Positions 1 through 6,796 of a stretch of DNA of 7,733 bases are shown one piece after another. The position numbers were made by a program, and so were the translations under genes. Origin of the DNA: Promethearchaeota archaeon (GTDB taxonomy: Archaea > Asgardarchaeota > Lokiarchaeia > Sigynarchaeales > SOKP01); the NCBI GenBank assembly GCA_019057975.1, contig JAHLWJ010000208.1:1-7733 (forward strand), in the 5' to 3' direction. Position 1 is the first letter of the stretch. The number at the start of each line of letters is the position of its first letter. The notes below the pieces were generated by a model, which searched no databases, was not told the DNA's origin, and worked only from the letters and a program-made list of their open reading frames with translations.

Positions 1-266
1 TAAAAGGCATTGATGAAACAAGATCATATTACATCATAGATGTTATTAAAGAAGTATTAGATGACGATTTGGATTTATATGATTTCTATGTTACAAATTT
101 TAATTATTTTAAGGCTAACATTTTTAAAATTTGGTTAAAAGTAGGTTATGAAATTAAAAACGATGGAAGATTAAGATTTTCTAATATTACTAAATGCAAA
201 AGGGCAATATATCATCCTAAAAAAACTGATGAGAATTGGGAAGATATAGAGTTTATAGATATGTAA
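1..266 (+). CDS. 3' end of an unrecognised gene (partial, start outside window)
   Basis: A reading frame is open from base 3 with no stop until TAA at 264-266, so the window begins inside a gene and shows its last 87 residues. A TTG at base 69 could be taken as a start. However, the same frame is open upstream of it and reads KGIDETRSYYIIDVIKEVL, which looks like protein, so a gene truncated by the window edge is more likely. The visible part is rich in aromatic and charged residues (FYVTNFNYFKANIFKIWLKV, then RAIYHPKKTDENWEDIEF at the end). It shows no membrane segment and no motif I recognise. No function can be given. A non-coding gap of 611 bases separates it from the next gene, so it is probably not in that operon. 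Confidence 0.6.
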   Translation, partial: KGIDETRSYYIIDVIKEVLDDDLDLYDFYVTNFNYFKANIFKIWLKVGYEIKNDGRLRFSNITKCKRAIYHPKKTDENWEDIEFIDM

Positions 267-596
267 AAATTGAGGGAAATATTGAAGAAAAAAATCCTTA
301 TTTTGCCTGATAAAATTAGCTGACTTATATATATTTTTATATTTTTATTGTTTTTTACTATTCTTAGGAATACACTTCTTGTTTTAAAGAAAATCTCTAT
401 TAAAAAACAGCTTTATTCCCAGTTATATAAAATTGCTATATTGAGGTTAATAGATAGAGAGGATAATAAATGAATTAAAAAAATTTAAATAAAGTATAAT
501 TGAGATATATTCGAGAGTGAGAGGGTTATAAAAGTTCAAAGATGACTTAAATATACACCTATGGTAACAATAAAAATGTAAGGAATTAAAAAGCCT

Positions 597-652
597 ATTA
601 GACAATTTAAAGTTTTTATTTTTTATTTTTATTCATTAACTTTAAATCTAAT
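597..652. repeat. Bulged inverted repeat (15-bp stem, T-rich loop)
   Basis: Bases 597-602 (ATTAGA) plus 606-614 (TTTAAAGTT) are exactly complementary to 638-652 (AACTTTAAATCTAAT). Three extra bases (CAA, 603-605) form a bulge and a 23-base T-rich stretch forms the loop. Fifteen paired bases is long for chance, although the stem is nearly all A-T. It could be a transcriptional terminator-like fold for leftward or rightward reading, an operator, or the stem of a structured leader or small RNA. Nothing else in the sequence settles which. Confidence 0.45.
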
Positions 653-719
653 CTATAATAATACTATAATAAATATTGATAAGAATAAGTTAATTTAAAT
701 TTAAGCACATTGGACATTT

Positions 720-730
720 GGGACTGTTAT
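720..730 (+). repeat. GGGACTGTTAT motif, left copy of a possible boundary repeat
   Basis: GGGACTGTTAT at 720-730 matches GGGACTGTGTTAT at 7718-7730 in the same orientation, with two extra bases in the right copy. GC-rich words of this type are rare in this AT-rich window. The two copies bracket nearly all the defence genes. The match is short, so this is a candidate only. Confidence 0.25.
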
Positions 731-791
731 AAACAATTTTATGAAATTTCGATTTCCATCTTAAAATTTAATGAATTATCTCGATGTGTTT

Positions 792-819
792 TTGTAGCAG
801 TTTAAAAAAGTTATACAAT
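792..819 (+). promoter_or_regulatory. Possible promoter of the restriction-modification operon
   Basis: TTGTAG (792-797) and TACAAT (814-819) are separated by 16 bases, giving a weak -35 and a good -10 match to a bacterial housekeeping promoter. Transcription would start near 826 and leave a leader of about 50 bases before the ATG at 878. The tandem CAATTTAA repeats overlap the -10 and the presumed start point, where an operator would be expected. If the organism is an archaeon this assignment is meaningless. Confidence is low because of base composition. Confidence 0.25.
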
Positions 820-833
820 TTAAGCAATTTAAA
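816..833 (+). repeat. Tandem 9-mer CAATTTAA(G/A), candidate operator
   Basis: CAATTTAAG at 816-824 is followed directly by CAATTTAAA at 825-833. A third CAATTTAA lies at 603-610. The pair sits 45-62 bases before the start of the fused nuclease-methylase gene, a typical place for a regulator site in restriction-modification loci. No controller protein gene is visible in the window. In such AT-rich DNA chance is a real alternative. Confidence 0.3.
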
Positions 834-877
834 CTATTTATGAAAAGGGTACAAAAAAATTTAAGAAGGTAAAAAAT

Positions 878-2839
878 ATGGAAAAAAGAATACAAATTTT
901 TAATGAAATAATTCCGAATATTGAAATAGAACTTACCTATTTAAAAGAACATTTAAATAAATTGGAGGTATATGAAAAAGAAGAAGGTAAATGGTACATT
1001 AAAAGTTATGACTCTAAAGGAAATGAGAAACTGATTTTGAACGAAGAAACAGGCAAATCTGCTCCCGAAGAAATCGTTAGACAATTGTTTTTATATGATT
1101 TAATAGATCATTATGGCTATCCACTACAAAGAATAAAAATAGAAGAAAGAGTAACATTTGGAACAGAACAAAAGAAAAGAGCCGATATTGTTATTTATCA
1201 GGAAGATAAAATAACTCCTTGGATTCTTGTTGAAGTTAAAGCACCGAATCAGAAATTAAACTTACAGCAACTAAAAAGTTACCTGAACGCGGAAGGTTCA
1301 CCGATAGGAGTAGGAGTTAATGGCAAAGAAATTGCTATACTTTATAGACCATACCCAAAAGAATTTGAGGACAACCTTCCAGATATCCCTTTTGAAACTG
1401 AATATCAAGAAGTAAAAAATGCAGATAATCCTATAGTTGGAGTTACGGATATTATATTGAACAGGAAATGGACACTAAAAGAGTTGGAGGAGGAAAATAA
1501 AGAAGGGCATAATTTAAGGGAAAAAATAGAAATATTAGAAGAGTTAGTTTTAGCTAATTCTGGTGTTAATAGTTTTAATGAAATCTTTAAACTAATCTAT
1601 GCTAAACTTTATGATGAATTCGAGGCTAGAAATAGAGAGAATAGACAACTTAAATTTAGAAAGTATAAAGACTCTAAAACCACTTTCAAAGTAATTTCAG
1701 AACTTTTTGAGGATGCTAAAGATGAATGGAAAGGTGTTTTTGAAACTACAGATAAAATAAAACTTACTCCAGATCATTTAAGTATATGTATAGGTGTGTT
1801 ACAAAATATAAAACTTTTTGGTACAGATTTAAGAATAATTGATGAAGCGTTTGAGTATTTAGTCCCAGAAGTTTCTAAGTCCAAAAAAGGACAATATTTT
1901 ACTCCGAGAGTTGTTATTGATACCTGTGTTAAAATGTTAAATCCTTCAAGAAGAGAGTATATTATTGACCCTGCTTGTGGAAGTGCTGGTTTTTTGGTCC
2001 ATGCTATGGGATATGTGTGGAAAAAATATGGGATGCAAGATTATCAAACAAGATATAGTTATGCGAGAAAATATCTTTGGGGCATTGACTTTGAGGAAAA
2101 ATCAACGAAAATAAGCAGGGCAATAATGCTTATTGCAGGCGATGGAAAGGGGCATATTTTTCAACAAAATTCTTTAGAGTTTCCGAGATGGGGCGGTAGG
2201 TTAAAGGTTGAATTAGATGAAGAGATGTTAATAAATGATAATCAAAATAAAGAACTTGGTTTTGATATTTTAATGACAAACCCTCCTTTTGCAGGAGAGA
2301 TAAGAGAGAATTGGATAAAGGCATTATACTCTATTATTCCAGAAAGTAAATTAAAAAGCAGAGGCTCTGCGATTAGCAGACATATCTTATTTATTGAGCG
2401 TGCTTTAAATATGATAAAGACAGGTGGAAGATTATTGATTGTTTTACCTCAAGGAGTTTTCAATAATACTAATGAGGAGTATATCCGAAAATTTATAATG
2501 AAGAAGGCGAGAATACTCGCAGTTATTGGATTACATGGAAATTCTTTTAAACCACACACAGGCACAAAAACATCTTTACTTTTTTTAAGAAAATGGAAAA
2601 AAGATGAATTAGATGAAGGAGAAAATCCAAAAATAAAAGATTATCCCATCTTTTTCGCTGTTTCAAAGGTACCATTTAAGGATAATTCTGGAGAATATAT
2701 TTTTGTTGATAAAGCAAAACGCATTTATCAAACAGATTTATTTAATATTACTTATGCATTTATTGAATGGGGTAAAAATCAATTAAAAAATGGGGATAGT
2801 ACCTTTAACTTTTTAAAAGATTTAAGAAAGGAAAATTAA
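878..2839 (+). CDS. Fused restriction nuclease and N6-adenine DNA methylase (BcgI-like RM subunit)
   Basis: The 653-residue protein joins a nuclease domain to an adenine methylase. The N-terminal part (about 60-160) looks like the HsdR N-terminal PD-(D/E)xK nuclease: a helix with E64/E65, then RAD ending at D103, then E119-V-K121 (ExK), then Q131xxxY135, the QxxxY motif of Type I nucleases. A charged helical spacer follows (about 195-290). The methylase part has QYFTPR (339-344), motif I DPACGSAGF (364-372, S-adenosylmethionine binding) and motif IV NPPF (468-471), the signature of N6-adenine methylases. No helicase/ATPase motifs are present. The size and order match the plan of the BcgI A subunit, which methylates and cuts with a separate specificity protein; that protein is two genes downstream. 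The ATG at 878 has AAGAAGGT 7 bases upstream. The other reading is a Type I HsdM with an added nuclease-like domain whose full HsdR lies elsewhere. The catalytic residues look intact in both domains. Confidence 0.88.
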   Translation: MEKRIQIFNEIIPNIEIELTYLKEHLNKLEVYEKEEGKWYIKSYDSKGNEKLILNEETGKSAPEEIVRQLFLYDLIDHYGYPLQRIKIEERVTFGTEQKKRADIVIYQEDKITPWILVEVKAPNQKLNLQQLKSYLNAEGSPIGVGVNGKEIAILYRPYPKEFEDNLPDIPFETEYQEVKNADNPIVGVTDIILNRKWTLKELEEENKEGHNLREKIEILEELVLANSGVNSFNEIFKLIYAKLYDEFEARNRENRQLKFRKYKDSKTTFKVISELFEDAKDEWKGVFETTDKIKLTPDHLSICIGVLQNIKLFGTDLRIIDEAFEYLVPEVSKSKKGQYFTPRVVIDTCVKMLNPSRREYIIDPACGSAGFLVHAMGYVWKKYGMQDYQTRYSYARKYLWGIDFEEKSTKISRAIMLIAGDGKGHIFQQNSLEFPRWGGRLKVELDEEMLINDNQNKELGFDILMTNPPFAGEIRENWIKALYSIIPESKLKSRGSAISRHILFIERALNMIKTGGRLLIVLPQGVFNNTNEEYIRKFIMKKARILAVIGLHGNSFKPHTGTKTSLLFLRKWKKDELDEGENPKIKDYPIFFAVSKVPFKDNSGEYIFVDKAKRIYQTDLFNITYAFIEWGKNQLKNGDSTFNFLKDLRKEN

Positions 2840-2843
2840 GGAA

Positions 2844-3443
2844 ATGCCAAGAGGATCAACAAGCATGGATTGGTTTAAGAAGGCAGAGGCTGACTATTTT
2901 TCATCATTTATAAAATTATGGCTTTCTTTTAACGCATTGTATAGGAGAGATTACCGAGGAAGAAATTTTGGTAGTAATGATAGAAAGCACATAGAAGCAT
3001 TAAAAACTGAAGATAATTCATTAAAAAATAGATTTATAAGAATGTATGAGGAAGAATCAGATGAAGCAAATGAGTTTAGGTTATATTTATCAGAGTTGAT
3101 TAGGAAATACGATGGGGGTTTGTTTGGTGGACGAAAGATAGTAAAAAATGAAAAAGTTAAACCACAAATGCAAAATCAACCATTAGATGATATAAGTTTT
3201 AAGAAATTTATCCATCCAAGAAGCATACAGTTGAAAAGGCACCCTTCTAAAACTATATGGTCTAAAATAGGAAAAGTTTATGTAAGGAAATCACCACATG
3301 AAATCTGGCCATATTTTATTGAAATAATATATATGATTAGAAATTTACTAATTCATGGTGAAATGGAACCAACCGAAGAAAACCATAATATAATCAGGAA
3401 TTGTTACCACTTAGTTAACACTCTAATAAAGGACGAGGTTTAA
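2844..3443 (+). CDS. HEPN-domain protein embedded in the RM operon (candidate RNase)
   Basis: This 199-residue protein lies between the nuclease-methylase gene (4 bases after its stop) and the S gene (1 base before its ATG), so the three are surely cotranscribed. Near the C-terminus it has IRNLLIHGE, in which R166, N167 and H171 make the Rx4H motif with a polar residue after the arginine that marks the active site of HEPN RNases. The N-terminal helix KLWLSFNALYR (24-34) is also typical of HEPN proteins. The middle is charged and probably helical. HEPN domains dimerise and often cut RNA in toxin-antitoxin and abortive-infection systems; PrrC, whose nuclease is a HEPN domain, also sits inside a Type Ic restriction locus. 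I infer a second-line RNase or a structural partner of the RM complex. The ATG at 2844 has AAAGG 12 bases upstream. An in-frame ATG at 2865 has GAGG 10 bases upstream and would drop seven residues, so the start is uncertain. Confidence 0.75.
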   Translation: MPRGSTSMDWFKKAEADYFSSFIKLWLSFNALYRRDYRGRNFGSNDRKHIEALKTEDNSLKNRFIRMYEEESDEANEFRLYLSELIRKYDGGLFGGRKIVKNEKVKPQMQNQPLDDISFKKFIHPRSIQLKRHPSKTIWSKIGKVYVRKSPHEIWPYFIEIIYMIRNLLIHGEMEPTEENHNIIRNCYHLVNTLIKDEV

Positions 3444-3444
3444 A

Positions 3445-4917
3445 ATGCAAACTAAAATATATCGCGGCAAACATGAAGTAGAATACTCAATTGTAAATTT
3501 GGGTAAATTAGAGGGCGCTTTAAGAATTGATGCCGAGTATTATGATCCGTTTTATTTGAGAAATGAAGAATTAATTAAAAATAAGGGCTGGGATTATCTT
3601 GGAAACTATCTTATAATTTGTCAGTATGGAATATCTATCGCTATGAATGAAGAGGGCGAGGGATATAAAATGCTAAAAATGGACGATATAATTGGAATTT
3701 TAGCAGATGACTCAAAGGCTAAATATGCCCCTATTTCAGAAGATTTATTTGAAAAATATAAATTAAATAGGAGGGATGTATTATTCAATAGAGTAAATTC
3801 TGAAGAACTTGTTGGAAGAACTGGAATATATTTATTAGATGGAGATCACACTTTTGCATCATACTTAATAAGAGTTAGAGCGAAACAGGACTATACTAAT
3901 TCATACATAACAATATTCCTAAATACAAAACACGGAAAAAAAACATTGAGGCGCGTATCAAGAAGGGCGGTTAATCAAGCTAACATTAATGCTGAAGAAC
4001 TTAAACAACTTAAAATACCGGTGCCTTCTGATACCTTTCAAAAACAAATAGAAAAGCTTGTTTTACAATCTCAGGAAGAAAGAGAAAACGCAGAAAATCT
4101 TTACAAAGAGGCAGAGGATACTTTACTTGAAGAACTGAAATTAAAGAACTGGAAACCAAAAATTAAAAAGATTACTCTTGATGGTGTTGAGTCTGAAGAA
4201 GAAGAAAATATATCAATTAGAAATTTATCAGAAGCTTTAGAAGTTGACAGATTGGATGCTGAATACTGGGACCCACAATATGATGAACTTGAGAATTTAA
4301 TTAAGGATAATGAGAATGGATGGGATCATCTGGCGAATCTGATTTATATTTCCAAAGAAAAAATTAAACAAGAAAATGAGGAGATTTACAATTACATAGA
4401 ATTAGCAGATATAAATTCTAACACGGGTTCAGTTAATCAAACACAAGAAATAAAAGGTTCTGATTTGCCAAGCAGGGCAAGAATGAATATAAGAGAAGGG
4501 GATGTTTTAATGTCCTCTGTAGAGGGTTCTATTGATAAAATTGCATTGATAGATTTTGAGAAAACTAATTTGGTGGCATCCACAGGATTTTTTATATTTA
4601 GAGAGAATAAACTTAACAAAGAAACAATTTTGGTTTTACTAAATACATTTTCCAAGATATACATAAAACGGCAAGCACAGGGTACTATATTAACAGCGAT
4701 TCCTTATGATTCTTTAAACAGAGTTGTCTTGCCAATTATTGGCTCAAAAATCCAAACCCAAATCACTCAAAAAATCCAGCAATCATTTGAATCAAGAAGA
4801 AAATCAAAAGAGTTATTAAAAATAGCAAAAAGATCAGTTGAGATTTATATTGAAAAAGATGAAGAAGAAGGATTAAAATATATTAATGAAGAACTTCAAA
4901 AAATGGAGATAAATTAA
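3445..4917 (+). CDS. hsdS: Restriction-modification specificity (S) subunit with two target-recognition domains
   Basis: The 490-residue protein has the two-fold internal repeat of S subunits. RIDAEYYDP (27-35) recurs as RLDAEYWDP (269-277), and GWDYLGNYL (48-56) recurs as GWDHLANLI (292-300). Each repeat opens a target-recognition domain (about 45-195 and 290-430). Each domain is followed by a charged helical segment (about 198-237 and 437-489), corresponding to the conserved spacer helices that set the distance between the two half-sites. The halves beyond these motifs differ clearly, so a bipartite asymmetric DNA site is predicted; its sequence cannot be read from the protein. An acidic linker (ESEEEENIS, about 249-257) joins the halves. 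The ATG at 3445 follows GAGG by 6 bases and sits just after the HEPN gene's stop, suggesting coupled translation. It should partner the fused subunit at 878. No truncation or frameshift is seen. Confidence 0.9.
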   Translation: MQTKIYRGKHEVEYSIVNLGKLEGALRIDAEYYDPFYLRNEELIKNKGWDYLGNYLIICQYGISIAMNEEGEGYKMLKMDDIIGILADDSKAKYAPISEDLFEKYKLNRRDVLFNRVNSEELVGRTGIYLLDGDHTFASYLIRVRAKQDYTNSYITIFLNTKHGKKTLRRVSRRAVNQANINAEELKQLKIPVPSDTFQKQIEKLVLQSQEERENAENLYKEAEDTLLEELKLKNWKPKIKKITLDGVESEEEENISIRNLSEALEVDRLDAEYWDPQYDELENLIKDNENGWDHLANLIYISKEKIKQENEEIYNYIELADINSNTGSVNQTQEIKGSDLPSRARMNIREGDVLMSSVEGSIDKIALIDFEKTNLVASTGFFIFRENKLNKETILVLLNTFSKIYIKRQAQGTILTAIPYDSLNRVVLPIIGSKIQTQITQKIQQSFESRRKSKELLKIAKRSVEIYIEKDEEEGLKYINEELQKMEIN

Positions 4918-4997
4918 GCCACGAAAACCCATAATAAAAAGTCGGTGGCCGGAACGCTTCGTCGCTCCTTGCCCTAGCGGGTCGTATAACAGTGGGT
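4918..4997. repeat. GC-rich block with imperfect inverted ends, possible attC-like or dispersed palindromic element
   Basis: Starting one base after the hsdS stop, composition changes sharply: 4941-4990 is about 66% G+C (33 of 50), while the surroundings are near 30%. Several short pairings can be drawn: GCCAC (4918-4922) with GTGGC (4945-4949), CGCT (4963-4966) with AGCG (4976-4979), CCC (4972-4974) with GGG (4979-4981), and ACCCA (4927-4931) with TGGGT (4993-4997). GTATAAC at 4984-4990 resembles the outer 7-base core of an integron attC site (RYYYAAC), apart from one base. No matching GTTRRRY core is present at the other end, so a complete attC is not shown. The block lacks an open frame. 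It could be a recombination-site remnant, a dispersed palindromic repeat, or a structured intergenic RNA. It breaks the otherwise tight gene packing. Confidence 0.45.
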
Positions 4998-5020
4998 AAA
5001 AATATAAAGGAAGTGAACAA

Positions 5021-5848
5021 ATGAAGGAAAAAAGCATTGTTGGAGACCTAATAAATTTTCGTGGGCTAGTTTATAGTCCTACTAATGAGAATGGTGTGAT
5101 ATTCCTATTTGGAAAAGTCATGGAAGATATTAATATGTACATCGAAGAGATTAAGCCAGGTTTTCCCGATTGCATAGGTAGAAGGTTTACAGGTAAAGGA
5201 TGGGAAAGAGTCTCTATTGAGTTTGAGTACAAAAGTTCCAATTTCCAACAACATGGTCATGATCCAAATGAATGTGATGTCATTGTTTGTTGGGAACATG
5301 ATTGGTCTGATTGTCCTATAGAAGTTATAGAACTAAGAAATATTATTAAATCTCTACCTAATAAGCCTATAGAACGCCCAGATAAAATTTCAGAGATTGG
5401 TAAACTTACGGTTGAAGAACATCTTGAAAATTTTCCAAATAAAGTCAGAAATATATTTGAAGAGTTTGACAGAACGATAAAAGATATTTCTGATGAGATA
5501 TGGTATAAAGTAGCAGTTAGCCCAAGAGTTACTTATTATTCACCTAAGAGAGTTTTTGTATATTTGCGTTTTCAAAAACAAGGACTTAGGTTAACTATTT
5601 TCACAAGAGGAGAGGAGTTAAATGGCGTTCAGAGTTTTGATTATAGGAAAGGTGGTGCCAAATGGGGAAGAATATATTTGAAAAATGATAAAGACATAGA
5701 AAAGACTCTTTCAACTATAAAAAAGTCTTATGAACTTATTAAAGAGGCTATAAAAGCCAACGAACCAACAGGTTGGTATGCGGAGTTAGAAGAAGAAACA
5801 GAAGAGGAAGGCGATGAAGAGCCCACAACATCAGATAACACAGCATAA
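5021..5848 (+). CDS. PD-(D/E)xK nuclease-like protein with C-terminal DUF5655-like domain
   Basis: The 275-residue protein appears to have two domains and an acidic tail. In the N-terminal part (about 8-110), FPD ending at D50, then E69-Y-K71 in IEFEYKSSNF, give a literal PD...ExK nuclease signature. HGHDPNECDVIVCWEHDW (78-95) adds a conserved-looking His/Asp/Cys-rich strand, and the domain ends in IEVIEL. Residues about 130-245 resemble DUF5655: an EEH helix, a strand with YSPKRVFVYLRF (173-184), KGGAKWGRIYL (210-220) and a final helix with KKSYELI (234-240). The last 20 residues are very acidic (EEETEEEGDEE). No signal peptide or membrane segment is seen. I infer a DNA-cutting or DNA-binding accessory protein, possibly a defence effector; the substrate is unknown. 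The ATG at 5021 has AAAGGA 9 bases upstream. It follows hsdS after a 103-base gap holding the GC-rich block, so it may be read through from the RM operon or be a separate cassette. Confidence 0.65.
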   Translation: MKEKSIVGDLINFRGLVYSPTNENGVIFLFGKVMEDINMYIEEIKPGFPDCIGRRFTGKGWERVSIEFEYKSSNFQQHGHDPNECDVIVCWEHDWSDCPIEVIELRNIIKSLPNKPIERPDKISEIGKLTVEEHLENFPNKVRNIFEEFDRTIKDISDEIWYKVAVSPRVTYYSPKRVFVYLRFQKQGLRLTIFTRGEELNGVQSFDYRKGGAKWGRIYLKNDKDIEKTLSTIKKSYELIKEAIKANEPTGWYAELEEETEEEGDEEPTTSDNTA

Positions 5849-6082
5849 AAGGTTCGCAAAATAGCCTTAAAATTTGTGTTTTGAAAGCTTTATTAATTTG
5901 TATTTATTTATTATCTTTTGTCAGAAGTACGAAAATAAACATTGCAAATTATAGAATCCATTAATTATTGGAACAAACTGGGATTAGAAATTATATAACA
6001 CTTTGTCAATATATATGATATTGAAAATAAAAATTTTTATCGAAGCTATTGAGTAAGAATTTAACCAAGTGAAGTAATAATA

Positions 6083-6700
6083 CTATAATATCTTTTCTAT
6101 ACCTTCTATCATATTTTTAATTTCTTCTAAGGACTTCTCAGAAAAAATAATCTTACAATGTGCTTTTTTACCATAGACACCTCTTATTACTAATTCTCCA
6201 GCTATCTTATTACCCTTAATTATCGGGTTCCATGCTTCTCCACCCCAAAATTCAGCGACAAAATATACCATCCCAGAAATGCTACCACCCGATTCTATAA
6301 GAGTTTCACCACTAAATAAAAGTCCCCGATGACCTAAAACAGGATAAGCCTTGGCACTACCTGAGTTACCTAATTTAGCTATCGGTTCGGGAATACTAAT
6401 TGGCTTTAATTCAAATTTTTTATAACCAGCAGTTTTTAGATATAGTCTCCATGATTCTAGAAATACTTTTCGTAAACCTCTGTTGGAAATTCCAATATAT
6501 GCCAAGAAACCGTACTTTCTAGTTGGGTTATCTTCAAATTCACCACTAGGCAACTTAAACCACCATTGATATATTTCAGGATGAATTGGTTTAACGACTA
6601 ACTTTGGTCTATCTCTAAGATAATTTCTTAAGAGCATAAAACCATTTACTATACTAAGAATTAGTGCAGAAAAATTTAAAATATCTCTTATTACTATCAT
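6083..6700 (-). CDS. Membrane-anchored protein of unknown function
   Basis: The 205-residue protein begins with a hydrophobic helix (about 6-26, ILNFSALILSIVNGFMLL) followed by RNYLRDRPKL, positive charges that favour a cytoplasmic location of the rest. The remainder (about 33-190) alternates short hydrophobic strands and glycine-rich turns, for example KYGFLAYIGISNRG (62-75), SGGSISGMVYFV (137-148) and NKIAGELVIRGVYG (164-177), suggesting a beta-sandwich. A short helix (191-205) ends it. I do not recognise a named family and see no catalytic motif. The ATG is preceded by GAGGTG (bases 6710-6705), an excellent ribosome binding site. It lies 92 bases downstream of the broken HEPN-like gene on the same strand and could form a two-gene unit with it, as in toxin plus membrane-partner pairs; this is inference. 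Its end faces the end of the 5021 gene across a 234-base gap. Confidence 0.65.
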   Translation of the reverse strand: MIVIRDILNFSALILSIVNGFMLLRNYLRDRPKLVVKPIHPEIYQWWFKLPSGEFEDNPTRKYGFLAYIGISNRGLRKVFLESWRLYLKTAGYKKFELKPISIPEPIAKLGNSGSAKAYPVLGHRGLLFSGETLIESGGSISGMVYFVAEFWGGEAWNPIIKGNKIAGELVIRGVYGKKAHCKIIFSEKSLEEIKNMIEGIEKIL

Positions 6701-6766
6701 TTTTCACCTCAAATTCAAGAATTTACTATTTATTTTTTAAGATTTTATATAGAAAGGATTTAAAAT

Positions 6767-6796
6767 AATATAATATAAAAATTTTCTTAATATCAA
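6767..6796 (-). promoter_or_regulatory. Possible promoter of the membrane-protein gene
   Basis: Read on the minus strand, TTGATA (6796-6791) and TATATT (6772-6767) are separated by 18 bases, a fair bacterial -35/-10 pair. Transcription would start about 60 bases before the ATG at 6700. The -35 overlaps the stop codon of the upstream gene. The region is so AT-rich that chance is likely, and the gene may instead be transcribed from its upstream neighbour. Confidence 0.25.

Larger units (their letters stand above)
267..877. other. AT-rich non-coding region upstream of the restriction-modification operon
   Basis: No reading frame of credible length is present on either strand. The stretch is extremely AT-rich and holds long T-runs (about 330-356 and 612-632), a TATTC/GAATA hairpin at 359-372, a bulged inverted repeat at 597-652, and eight copies of the word AATTTAA (starting at 482, 604, 692, 698, 765, 817, 826 and 858). 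The 10-base palindrome AATTTAAATT lies at 692-701. The region must contain the promoter of the operon starting at 878, but -10-like words (TATAAT at 495, 654 and 665) are so frequent here that none stands out. The gene at 878 has a good ribosome binding site, AAGAAGGT, ending 7 bases before its ATG. Confidence 0.6.

Noticed and set aside
470..478. Mini reading frame ATG-AAT-TAA behind an AGAGAGGA ribosome-site-like sequence
   Set aside because: Two codons only; in such AT-rich DNA start and stop words are common and nothing downstream is in frame.
267..877. CRISPR array or tRNA in the long non-coding region
   Set aside because: No regularly spaced repeats of CRISPR length and no cloverleaf-like GC stems; the repeats there are short and AT-rich.
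2130..2324. Minus-strand open frame of 64 codons
   Set aside because: It lies wholly inside the methylase domain (up to motif IV NPPF), whose protein sequence is clearly real; it has no domain or ribosome binding site of its own.
4437..4664. Minus-strand open frame of 75 codons
   Set aside because: Antisense to the second recognition half of the S subunit, with no independent support.
4918..4997. A complete integron attC site
   Set aside because: Only one core-like word (GTATAAC, one base off consensus) is present; the complementary GTTRRRY core at the other end is missing, so only a remnant or look-alike can be claimed.
5105..5299. Minus-strand open frame of 64 codons
   Set aside because: Antisense to the nuclease-like domain of the 5021 gene, including its ExK motif; treated as a shadow.
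6007..6023. CAATAT/ATATTG hairpin between the converging genes as a terminator
   Set aside because: Six A-T-rich pairs and no clear T-run directly after it on either strand; too weak to call, though a terminator is expected somewhere in 5849-6082. I saw no gene or other feature in that 234-base gap.
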